In this document: positions 46,120-53,068 of the stretch, one piece after another | Layout: each line of letters starts with the position of its first letter | How positions within the stretch are numbered: the stretch's first letter is position 1 | Assembly: GCA_963814975.1 (NCBI GenBank) | Contig: CAWFFB010000023.1 | Location: 1-64,000 of the forward strand | DNA from: CAVUXJ01 sp963814975 | GTDB taxonomy: Bacteria > Acidobacteriota > Vicinamibacteria > Vicinamibacterales > CAVVIG01 | Direction: 5' to 3' | Length of the DNA: 64,000 nucleotides | Position numbers and translations under genes: made by a program | Notes under the pieces: model-generated | Databases searched by the model: none | Told to the model about the DNA's origin: nothing | The model's input: only the letters and a program-made list of their open reading frames with translations

Positions 46120-47424
46120 ATGCGAGTGCACTATCGGGCGTTGATCCTCGGGGTTGCCTTGGGGATGGCCACGATCAGCGCGCCTCGAGGTGATGCCGAG
46201 GCACAAACACGACCCGAACGTGCGGTCGCCATGGTGGCTCCTCTCGGGGATGCCACCCGGTATTGGCCGCGCTGGCGCGGCCCATCGGGGCAGGGACTCG
46301 CCGTGGGGACCGGCTATCCGGATCGGTGGTCGGATACCGAGAACGTGTTGTGGAAGACACCGGTTGCTGGCCGCGGCCACTCGTCGCCCATCGTCTGGGC
46401 CGACCGCCTGTTTCTTACGACGGCGTACAACGACGGACGGGTTTCGGTGCTGTCGTTCCGCCGCTCGGACGGCAAGATGCTCTGGGAGGCGTTCGCGCCG
46501 CCCGATCGCACGCGCGACTACCTCCACCCGAAAAACACCCAGGCGTCGGCGACGCCGGCGACAGACGGCGTTCGCGTGTACGCGTCGTTCGGCAGCAAGG
46601 GGCTCCTCGCGGTCGATTTCGAAGGCCGCGTTGTCTGGCACCAGTCGCTCGGCGCGATCAGCGCCTATCACGGCACCGCTGGTTCTCCGCTTCTCTATAA
46701 GGACCGGTTGATTCTGTTTCAGGATCACAGCGGCGGCAGCGGCGCGTTCGTCGCGGCGTTTGACACGCGATCCGGCCGCACGTTGTGGCGTACGGGGCGG
46801 CGGGAGACGACCGGATGGGGCACGCCGATCGCCGTCCAGACGGGCGATCACGACGAGATCATCGTGAGCAGCCAGCAGCGCGTGCACGCATACGACCCCG
46901 ATACCGGTCGCGAATTGTGGAGCTGCGGCGGCAACACGTACGAAGTGATCCCCACGCCCGTCGTCGGCCACGGCCTCGTATTTTGCTCATCCGGACGCGC
47001 TGGTCCGACGCTTGCGATTCGGCCGGGTGGCAAAGGCGACGTTACCAACACGCATGTCGCCTGGCAGAGTCCGAGGGGCTCGCCGTTTGTCCCCTCCCCG
47101 CTCCTGCTCGGCGATTATCTCTACCTCGTGAACGACATGACCAGCATTGCGACATCGCTGGAGGCCACAACCGGGAAAGTGATGTGGCAGGGCCGTCTCG
47201 GGCAGGCCGCGCGCGAGGGGTTTTCAGCCTCACCGGTGACGGCCGACGGGAAGATCTTCTTCACCAACGACGAGGGCGAAACCTTCGTCGTCGGTTCCGG
47301 CACGACGTTCCAGCTCCTGCACGTGAACCGCCTGAACGCGGGCGTGCTGGCATCGCCCGCGCTCGTCGACGGCAAGTGGTACTTTCGAACCGATCGCGAG
47401 CTGCTCGCGATTGGCAAGCCGTGA
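46120..47424 (+). CDS. Exported PQQ-like (outer membrane assembly type) beta-propeller protein
   Basis: It has 434 residues; ATG 46120 follows GGGGGGAA and I prefer it to GTG 46087. A signal peptide (ALILGVALGMATISAPRGDA) precedes eight-bladed-propeller repeats with the tryptophan docking pattern: WPRWRGPSGQGLAVG, YPDRWSDTENVLWKTPVAGR, FRRSDGKMLWEAF, FDTRSGRTLWRTG, YDPDTGRELWSCGG and LEATTGKVMWQGRLG. The WPRWRGP..W...W opening is the hallmark of a large Planctomycetes/Acidobacteria family of exported PQQ-like proteins. PQQ-binding catalytic residues are not apparent, so a scaffold or binding role is as likely as a dehydrogenase. Confidence 0.88.
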   Translation: MRVHYRALILGVALGMATISAPRGDAEAQTRPERAVAMVAPLGDATRYWPRWRGPSGQGLAVGTGYPDRWSDTENVLWKTPVAGRGHSSPIVWADRLFLTTAYNDGRVSVLSFRRSDGKMLWEAFAPPDRTRDYLHPKNTQASATPATDGVRVYASFGSKGLLAVDFEGRVVWHQSLGAISAYHGTAGSPLLYKDRLILFQDHSGGSGAFVAAFDTRSGRTLWRTGRRETTGWGTPIAVQTGDHDEIIVSSQQRVHAYDPDTGRELWSCGGNTYEVIPTPVVGHGLVFCSSGRAGPTLAIRPGGKGDVTNTHVAWQSPRGSPFVPSPLLLGDYLYLVNDMTSIATSLEATTGKVMWQGRLGQAAREGFSASPVTADGKIFFTNDEGETFVVGSGTTFQLLHVNRLNAGVLASPALVDGKWYFRTDRELLAIGKP

Positions 47425-47427
47425 AAT

Positions 47428-47484
47428 CCAGAAAATCTGAAACCTGAAATCTGAAACCTGATCAGATTTCAGACTTTCCCTGGT
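47428..47484. repeat. Heptamer-phased repeat hairpin between convergent genes
   Basis: Units CTGAAAC, CTGAAAT, CTGAAAC are followed by the inverted TCAGATTTCAG, meeting at TGATCA. CTGAAACCTGA pairs with TCAGATTTCAG at ten of eleven positions. It lies exactly between two convergent stop codons, consistent with a bidirectional terminator. Confidence 0.65.
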
Positions 47485-47487
47485 GTC

Positions 47488-48942
47488 TCAATTCGTCGAT
47501 GTTACCTGCACCGCTTTCACGAGATCGCCGTAGGGAGCGATCTTGCCGTGGAGCGGCAGGATACGGTCGACGCGCAGCTTGCGCTTCTTGATGTTCTCCA
47601 GCAGATTGGCCGCGAACTGGTTGACGGCTGCGCCGGGGTTGAACACATCTGCTTCGACGAGGAGCCGCTCCCTGGGGAAGTAGGCCATCAGCAGCGTGTC
47701 GGCGTGCGGGCTTCCGATGATGTGGTAGACGTTCACGGTCATCGTCCCGTCGGTGAAGACGGCCTCGTCGTCAATCAGCTGCAATTTGAGCGGCCGGGGT
47801 GCTGCGGCGAGCGCGTCGGGCACAAGCATGTGCGACCGCTGCATGGCATCCGTGAAGAAGCCCCCACTGGCTTTCTGCACGGCGACCGTCAGTCCCTCCG
47901 CCACGGCGGCCCGGATCCCGCCGGAATGATCGAAGTGGTGGTGGCTGTTGACAACGACCGTCAGCGGCTTGCCCGGACGAAGCTCTTTGGCCTTGGCGAT
48001 GACCGCGAGCGTCCGTGTGTCGTTCTGCGGAGCTTCGATCAGCATCAGATGGTCGTTGAACTCCACGAGCACGCTGTGATGCGACTGGCCGGCGAGGGAC
48101 CAGATTCCCTTCGCGACTTCTTCGGCGGCCACAGTCGCCGGCGGAGGCGCCGATATCGCCGGCGCTGACGCGGCAGCCGGGGGCGCCGCGAGATCGCCGA
48201 CCACGCTGTCGACGGTTTGCCTCGTCACGCGGAGATCGGCGGTCGTGTATTTGTCGACCCTGGTCGTCAGGCGCGCGGGCAGCTTCAGTCCTCCGGCGTC
48301 CTGATAGTCCTCGAAGCTGGTTTCGATGGCGACGTCACCGAGGTTCGTGTTGTCGGCCATCGAGACGACCCGAGTGGGCAGCTTGCTCGTCGTATCGATC
48401 GCCAGCGTAAAGGCCAGGCCATTCGGCGTCGTGACGTCGACGACACGCTGGTTGTCCTGCGTGCGGGGATTGGCGAGCGTCGATGCCGGATCGAGCGCTG
48501 CCCGGACGCTGGTGAGCGGGTGATGATAGATTTCCATGCGTCGATCCTGCGCCGTCGCATTCGGGATGCGCGTGGTGTTGGTGCCGGCCACGTTGTAGCC
48601 GATCTCGCCGTCGATCCCCTGTGCCTGTTTCTGCGGCGCCTGGCCCTGGAAGTACGGGAAGTTCGGCGTGCGCGTCTGATCAGTCCGCGCACGCAGCGCC
48701 GTCACGTCGATGGCGCGCCTGAAGGTGACGGCGAAGGTCTGCGAGGTGGCCTCGGGCGTCACGTCCTGACCCAGGTTGCCATTGGTGCCTTCACCCTCGA
48801 TCACCAGCGTCTTGACAGCGAGCACCCTGTCGCGCCCTCCGAGCGCCGCCGCCGCCTCGTCGATGGCCTGCCGTTCAGGACTCGGTTGCGCGCACGCCGA
48901 CAGCGTAGCCGCCACGAGAAGGACAAGCCATGCGGGTTTCAT
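47488..48942 (-). CDS. Lipoprotein with C-terminal metallo-beta-lactamase-fold domain
   Basis: It has 484 residues. The lipobox VLLVAATLSACAQPS predicts lipid anchoring. Residues about 20-250 form a beta-rich domain (TLVIEGEGTNGNLGQD; YHHPLTSVRAALDPAS; VVDVTTPNGLAFTLAID; SFEDYQDAGGLKLPARL) like the outer-membrane lipoprotein-sorting (LolA/LolB-like) domain. An Ala/Pro linker leads to the MBL domain, with motif VVVNSHHHFDHSGGIRAAV (HxHxDH), VYHIIGSPHADTLLMAYF and LPLHGKIAPYGD. The fusion puts a hydrolase at the membrane surface. The substrate is unknown. Confidence 0.85.
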   Translation of the reverse strand: MKPAWLVLLVAATLSACAQPSPERQAIDEAAAALGGRDRVLAVKTLVIEGEGTNGNLGQDVTPEATSQTFAVTFRRAIDVTALRARTDQTRTPNFPYFQGQAPQKQAQGIDGEIGYNVAGTNTTRIPNATAQDRRMEIYHHPLTSVRAALDPASTLANPRTQDNQRVVDVTTPNGLAFTLAIDTTSKLPTRVVSMADNTNLGDVAIETSFEDYQDAGGLKLPARLTTRVDKYTTADLRVTRQTVDSVVGDLAAPPAAASAPAISAPPPATVAAEEVAKGIWSLAGQSHHSVLVEFNDHLMLIEAPQNDTRTLAVIAKAKELRPGKPLTVVVNSHHHFDHSGGIRAAVAEGLTVAVQKASGGFFTDAMQRSHMLVPDALAAAPRPLKLQLIDDEAVFTDGTMTVNVYHIIGSPHADTLLMAYFPRERLLVEADVFNPGAAVNQFAANLLENIKKRKLRVDRILPLHGKIAPYGDLVKAVQVTSTN

Positions 48943-49047
48943 GAGGAACTCCTGTTGATGAAGAGGAGGGTGCCGGCCGTCGCCGAAACGGGCACATTAT
49001 ATGTGTTCGCGACCACGGCAAGAAAGCCTGGCGTCCGAATTGGCAGG

Positions 49048-49137
49048 TCACGACTTCAGGCGTAAGACTTCAGACTTGAGACTTCAAACTTGAGACTCAA
49101 ACTTGAGACTTCAAACTTGAGACTTGCAAGCGTCAGG
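49048..49137. repeat. Heptamer-phased repeat at the end of the gas vesicle cluster
   Basis: It is a run of GACTTCA, GACTTGA, AACTTGA, GACTTCA, AACTTGA and similar units, clearly of period seven. It lies between gvpK (whose stop overlaps it) and the MBL lipoprotein gene start. The repeat is in one orientation only. Confidence 0.7.
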
Positions 49138-49561
49138 TAAGACGTCCAAGCGGCCCGAGGTCGAGGTTGAGGTCCTCCGGCGTCAATCCGAAACGTTCGC
49201 CGATCTGGCGGATGGTTTCTTCGAGGCGCATGAGCGCGACGCCGACCGCTTCCACTTCGTCGGGCGTCAGCGTGCGGCGCTCCATCCGCCTGATGGCCTG
49301 GCGCTCGAGCAGCTTTCGCAGGAACTCCATCAGCGTCAGCACCAGCTTCGCCACGGCCCGCTGCGCATCCTCCGGATTGGCATTCCATTTCGACGGGCCG
49401 ATCGTGCGGGCGCTTCGCTCCAGTTCACTGCGTAGCGCATCGATCTCGTCCGGCTGCAGCACGGGCGCCTTCAGTGTCTTCGCCGCTCGTCGCCGCGCGG
49501 GCGCCTTGCGTGTCGAGCGCGCCGGCAGGCGTGACCGCGTCGTGCCCGGCCGCCGCTTCAT
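49133..49561 (-). CDS. gvpK: Gas vesicle protein GvpK
   Basis: It has 142 residues. The conserved GvpK core is complete: AQRAVAKLVLTLMEFLRKLL, ERQAIRRMERRTLTPDEVEA, GVALMRLEETIRQIGERFGL and TPEDLNLDLGPLGRL. GvpK is a minor protein needed for proper vesicle growth in studied systems. The first 35 residues are an Arg/Lys/Pro-rich extension (RRPGTTRSRLPARSTRKAPA) not found in most GvpK. It is the last gene of the cluster; its start overlaps the stop of the preceding GvpF/L gene (ATGA). Confidence 0.95.
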   Translation of the reverse strand: MKRRPGTTRSRLPARSTRKAPARRRAAKTLKAPVLQPDEIDALRSELERSARTIGPSKWNANPEDAQRAVAKLVLTLMEFLRKLLERQAIRRMERRTLTPDEVEAVGVALMRLEETIRQIGERFGLTPEDLNLDLGPLGRLT

Positions 49562-50247
49562 GGCTGCAGCTCGGGAGCAAATGCGTACGGCGGCCAGGGC
49601 CCGCTGGCAATCACCCGAAGCCCCAGCGCCGCTGCGTGGCGTTTCAGGGCGGCGCGATACACGCGTGCCTTGCCTCGCGGGATGAGATGGTAAGCCGTCA
49701 GGAGTAGTGGCCCTGCGTCATGACGCGAGATCCGTTCGGCGGTGACGACGTGGGCGAGCGCCGCGGTGAGCGGTTCGAGCTCGGGCGCCGACCGGGCGCG
49801 CGCCTGGGCGCGTGCCAGCCGGCTCAGGTAGCTCGTGCCGGGATGGTCGCCCGTGTCCGGTTCACGTGAGAGCGGCGGCAACGCGTCGGCGACGGCGGCC
49901 CTGCCGCCGAAAAGTCTCAGCGTCATCTGCTCGCGCCGTTCAACGAGGCTGAGAGCCGACTTGAGCTCGGCGGACCAGGTTTCCAGCAGCGCGGTCAACG
50001 AGCGATCCGTATCGACGACGGTGCCGAACCTGGCCGGTAGAATTGCGGACACACTCCGAGCGATCCGGCGCACGACCGCGTCATGTTTCCGAAGCGCACG
50101 TTCCGTCGGCGCGGGTCGCTCCTCGCAGTTGGCGACAATCGCGGCCATGCCGCCACCGTTCACTGCGCGAAGTCCCGGGCGCGCGCCCGGTGAGAACGAG
50201 CTGTCGCGGACCCTCCGGCTGACGATCGCGTACACGTACAAAGGCAT
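49558..50247 (-). CDS. GvpL/GvpF family gas vesicle protein (third copy)
   Basis: It has 229 residues. The family's beginning PLYVYAIVSRR and end ASGPWPPYAFAPELQP are both present, with the internal LPARFGTVVDTDRSLTALL typical of the N-terminal domain. GvpF/GvpL proteins are accessory proteins; GvpF binds the growing GvpA assembly in cyanobacteria and haloarchaea. This copy is the most divergent of the three here and sits between the gvpS/M-like gene and gvpK. It is intact, unlike its two paralogues, which carry frameshifts. Confidence 0.9.
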   Translation of the reverse strand: MPLYVYAIVSRRVRDSSFSPGARPGLRAVNGGGMAAIVANCEERPAPTERALRKHDAVVRRIARSVSAILPARFGTVVDTDRSLTALLETWSAELKSALSLVERREQMTLRLFGGRAAVADALPPLSREPDTGDHPGTSYLSRLARAQARARSAPELEPLTAALAHVVTAERISRHDAGPLLLTAYHLIPRGKARVYRAALKRHAAALGLRVIASGPWPPYAFAPELQP

Positions 50248-50261
50248 GCCTGATCACTTGC

Positions 50262-50345
50262 AAGTCTGAAGTCTCGATCACGCTAGTTTCACAGTCTTCT
50301 GAGACTTGAGCGTTGAGACTTGAGCCCCCTGATTTCTGATTTCCG
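50262..50345. repeat. Heptamer-phased repeat overlapping the 3' end of a gvp gene
   Basis: CAAGTCTGAAGTCTC, then GAGACTTGAGCG, TTGAGACTTGAGC and CTGATTTCTGATTTC. The array covers the gap and the last 19 codons of the gvpS/M-like gene, which accordingly ends in RGLKSQRSSLRRL. Confidence 0.65.
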
Positions 50346-50591
50346 TCGTCGCTTCGGTGCCATGACGGGCGCGTCGCCGGATACGCGATCCGCCGCGCAT
50401 ATCAGGGCCAGAAGGCGCACGTAGATCAGATCGATGCCTGCCAGACCGAGTGTAACCTCGCCCGAGAGCACCACGCCCTTGTTCAGCACATGGTCAACCA
50501 GTTCGAGCAACGAGGGTTCGGCGTGCTCGAATATCTTGGTCGTTTGAGATTCCACGGTTTCCGGTGCGGGTCGCCGCAGGCGTGGTGTCAC
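50289..50591 (-). CDS. GvpA-family small gas vesicle protein (GvpS/GvpM-like)
   Basis: It has 100 residues. The GvpA-like fold is visible in SLLELVDHVLNKGVVLSGEV and TLGLAGIDLIYVRLLALICA ADRV, with the shortened, less charged form seen in GvpS, GvpM or GvpJ-related minor proteins rather than in structural GvpA. It begins four bases after the GvpL stop. The tail after APKRRRKSE is encoded by a dispersed heptamer repeat and is very unlikely to be conserved. By position (after a GvpL, before GvpK) it matches gvpS of Streptomyces clusters. Confidence 0.87.
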   Translation of the reverse strand: MTPRLRRPAPETVESQTTKIFEHAEPSLLELVDHVLNKGVVLSGEVTLGLAGIDLIYVRLLALICAADRVSGDAPVMAPKRRRKSEIRGLKSQRSSLRRL

Positions 50592-50595
50592 GTCT

Positions 50596-51419
50596 TCACG
50601 ACTCGATGAAGTTATAGGGCGGCCATGGTCCCGTCAACTCGAGACCGAAGCCTTCGCCTTTCAGGTCGCGCGTCAGCCGCCGGGCGGCCGCTCGAAACGG
50701 CTCCACGCGCCCGGCAGCGACCAGAAAGGCCGCATCGAGCACGAGGCGCGATCGCGTCTGCCCTTCCGCGACTGGAGAATGACGCCTGGCCTCGACCGCC
50801 TTCGAGCCAAGCGCCGCAAACGCAGCGTTGGCGCGAGACTCCGCCCGTGTGGTCTGTTCCCGGGCGGTATCCCGTGCTTGCTTCTTGGCCGCCAGGTAGC
50901 CAGTGCCGCTCGTCGCCGTCGTCGCCCGTCGTTCAGGTGCGGGTCGACTTGCGAGCCGGATGCGGACGCCCCATTCGCAGCGCCCGGCGACGCGGCGGAT
51001 GATCCGATCGAGCTTGCGGCGATGCTGCCGGACGTACGCCACCGCCCGCTCGTCGCTCTCGAAGATCGTGAAGAGCTTCATCGGTACGACGGCCTGCGCC
51101 CTGATCCAGCGCTCCACGACCGATTCGTGCGCGATGGCGCACCGCGACACCCAGTCGAGATCCTGGAGGCCCCGGGCGATCGATGCCTCGCCGGTACCTG
51201 GGGCAGAGGCGCACTGCCCACGACGATCCACAGGCCGTCCCGGGCATCAAGGAGCCGCGGCTTCCCAAGGCCCGGCAGGCCGGAGGGTAGCCGCGCGATG
51301 CGGGGTGTGCGGGAGGCCTGGACGACGCAGTACACGTATGTGGCGGCCGCGCCCGTCCCGGCGCGACGCGCGCGGGCCGGGCGGCGCACGGCGGCGGGTT
51401 CAGTCCGGCTCGTCGTCAT
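50596..51419 (-). CDS. gvpL: GvpL/GvpF family gas vesicle protein (one apparent frameshift)
   Basis: The N-terminal frame from ATG 51419 has a basic lead (AAVRRPARARRAGTG) and the family opening ATYVYCVVQASR, then GLWIVVGSAPLPQ. Near 51200 the frame changes and continues as GEASIARGLQDLDWVSRCAI, AHESVVERW, then VVPMKLFTIFESDERAVAYV and the characteristic end LTGPWPPYNFIES. Joined length is about 274 residues. The position between gvpG and the gvpS-like gene matches gvpL. The start overlaps the gvpG stop by four bases. The C-terminal helical domain has a long Ala/Arg stretch (REQTTRAESRANAAFAALGS). Confidence 0.85.
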
Positions 51420-51709
51420 CCGGGAAGTAGCACGTCTACGTCCGCGCCTGTCACCTTGTAGCCGGAAGTCGACTCGGCGTCCGTGTCCTCCGTTCGTCGG
51501 CGCCGCGCCGCGCTGAGGTGCTTGAGGACGTCACGCTCGAGGTCGGCGTATTCGGCTTCCGTCAACTCGCCCGCCTCGAGCTGCATCTGCCCGTCGAGCA
51601 GGATCTCGCGCAGACGAGCTTCATCGTCCATCTCGGCGTCCGCCGCTTTCGCGACCTTGTCGAGCACGAACCGGAGCCCGCCGAAGAGGAGAGAATCGAG
51701 CAAGAACAC
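51416..51709 (-). CDS. gvpG: Gas vesicle protein GvpG
   Basis: It has 97 residues. The GvpG signature is present: FLLDSLLFGGLRFVLDKVAK, then DEARLREILLDGQMQLEAGE and LTEAEYADLERDVLKHLS, a helical hairpin of charged character. The C-terminal 25 residues (RRRTEDTDAESTSGYKVTGA) extend beyond the usual core. It lies 28 bases downstream of the GvpF-type gene and overlaps the next GvpL gene. GvpG is an accessory assembly protein. Confidence 0.93.
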   Translation of the reverse strand: MFLLDSLLFGGLRFVLDKVAKAADAEMDDEARLREILLDGQMQLEAGELTEAEYADLERDVLKHLSAARRRRTEDTDAESTSGYKVTGADVDVLLPG

Positions 51710-51737
51710 GCCCAGGATATTACCGCTACTTGCCGGC

Positions 51738-52632
51738 TCATGCCCTCTCGAGTTTGAGACGGATGTTGACGAAGTTATAGGGCGGCCAGGGGCCCGTGTA
51801 CTTGAATGTCAGCCGCTCGTGCTGGGCGGCCACCCGCTTGACGCGGCTGTCGAACGCGCGTTCCTTGTCTCTGGACACAAGGAACGCGCCGTTCAGAATC
51901 ATCTTGTCGCCGATCGGGCTTGTTGACGCGAGCCGCGACGGCCACGTCCCGCAGGTTCTCGAGGATCCCCGACACGTAGTGTTCCGCCCAGCGCTCGAGT
52001 CCCGCTTCGATGAGCCGGCCGTACTGCATGCGTGCGAAGTAGGTGGATCCCTTCTGCGATCCGATCTCGCTCTTGAGCCGCCGGATGTCGTCGTCCTCTT
52101 CTTCGAGCTCGCGGATCACCGCGTCCCGGTCCCACAGGACTTTCAGCCCGAACTCCAGCTTGTTCTGCATCTTCGACAGGACGTCGCCAAAGGCGTCGTA
52201 GGCCGACCGCAGCAGTTCGACGATGTCCTCGCGCGTCTTGAAGATCGTGCCGAACGACATCGGAATCACCGTGTGATCGCGCATCACCGTCTCGTTGACG
52301 TGCTCGTGCGCCAGAACGTTCTCCCGCGTCGAATCGAGCGCGCCGATGGGTACGTCCGAGACGACGGCCGCGAGATCTTTGTAGTTCACGGTGTAGACAT
52401 CGGCAACCTCGTCGGCGATGGTGCTCTGGCCCAGCTTCAAGGCCTTGTTCGACCGGATGATGCAGTACACATACCGGCCGCGAGCCGGCGGCTGTGCCGC
52501 CGCCGGGACGGTGCGCGCCGGGCTTTCGCGACGGTTCGCCTGCGGCACGCCGTTGCCACGCGCCGGCGGCCGATCCTTTCTGGAAGTCTTCTTCTTGCCT
52601 GCCCTCTTGGCTGCGCCTGAAGGCTTACGCAT
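51738..52632 (-). CDS. gvpF: GvpF/GvpL family gas vesicle protein (one apparent frameshift near the end)
   Basis: About 50 basic residues (KRAGKKKTSRKDRPPARGNG) precede the family domain GRYVYCIIRSNKALKLG. Then come VNYKDLAAVVSDVPIGALDS, HEHVNETVMRDHTVIPMSFG, TIFKTREDIVELLRSAYDAF and the acidic ELEEEDDDIRRLKSEIG. Near 51915 one extra base must be skipped after ARVNKP. The frame then reads IGDKMILNGAFLVSRDKERA and ends FKYTGPWPPYNFVNIRL..., the expected family C-terminus, at a stop at 51738. Joined length is about 297 residues. It is the best conserved of the three copies and overlaps the response-regulator gene by eight bases. Confidence 0.88.
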
Positions 52633-53068
52633 GCGAAGGCCTCCGCCGCTGATTTTTCTTCTGGAAGACCTTCAGCAGCCGCCGCACTTCACCGACGACC
52701 GCGTCGGGGAGACAGGGTTTGATGATGAACGCATCACAGCCGGCGTCTTTGGCGCTGGTCGAGACGCCGGGCAGCGCGTGCCCGGTAAGCGCGATGATCG
52801 GGATGTGCTTGGTCCGCTCGTCAAGCTTGATGCGCCGGGTCGCCTCCCATCCGTCCATTCCCGGCAACGACAGGTCCATGAGGATGATGTCGGGCGAAAG
52901 ATCGGTCGCCTGTTGAACCGCATCGACGCCGTTGGCCGCCTCGGCGACGCGGAAGCCCGAGAACGTCAGATATTCCGCGTACATCTCGCGCGCGTCCTGG
53001 TAGTCGTCCACGACGAGTACGAGCGGAGCGGCGTCGTCCGGGGCGGGGGGCGTCTTGTCTGCGGTCAT
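52625..53068 (-). CDS. Single-domain response regulator inside the gas vesicle operon
   Basis: It has 147 residues from ATG 53068; an upstream in-frame start at 53170 would lie inside the kinase gene. The receiver has the acidic pair VVDDYQDARE (D21, D22), phospho-acceptor D65 in IILMDLSLPGMDGWEATRRI, ALTGHA and K in FIIKPCLPDAV. There is no output domain, and the tail is basic (QKKNQRRRPSHA). Such single-domain receivers pass phosphate or bind a partner. Start overlaps the kinase stop (ATGA) and its stop overlaps the gvpF start, so it is firmly part of the same operon. Confidence 0.92.
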   Translation of the reverse strand: MTADKTPPAPDDAAPLVLVVDDYQDAREMYAEYLTFSGFRVAEAANGVDAVQQATDLSPDIILMDLSLPGMDGWEATRRIKLDERTKHIPIIALTGHALPGVSTSAKDAGCDAFIIKPCLPDAVVGEVRRLLKVFQKKNQRRRPSHA

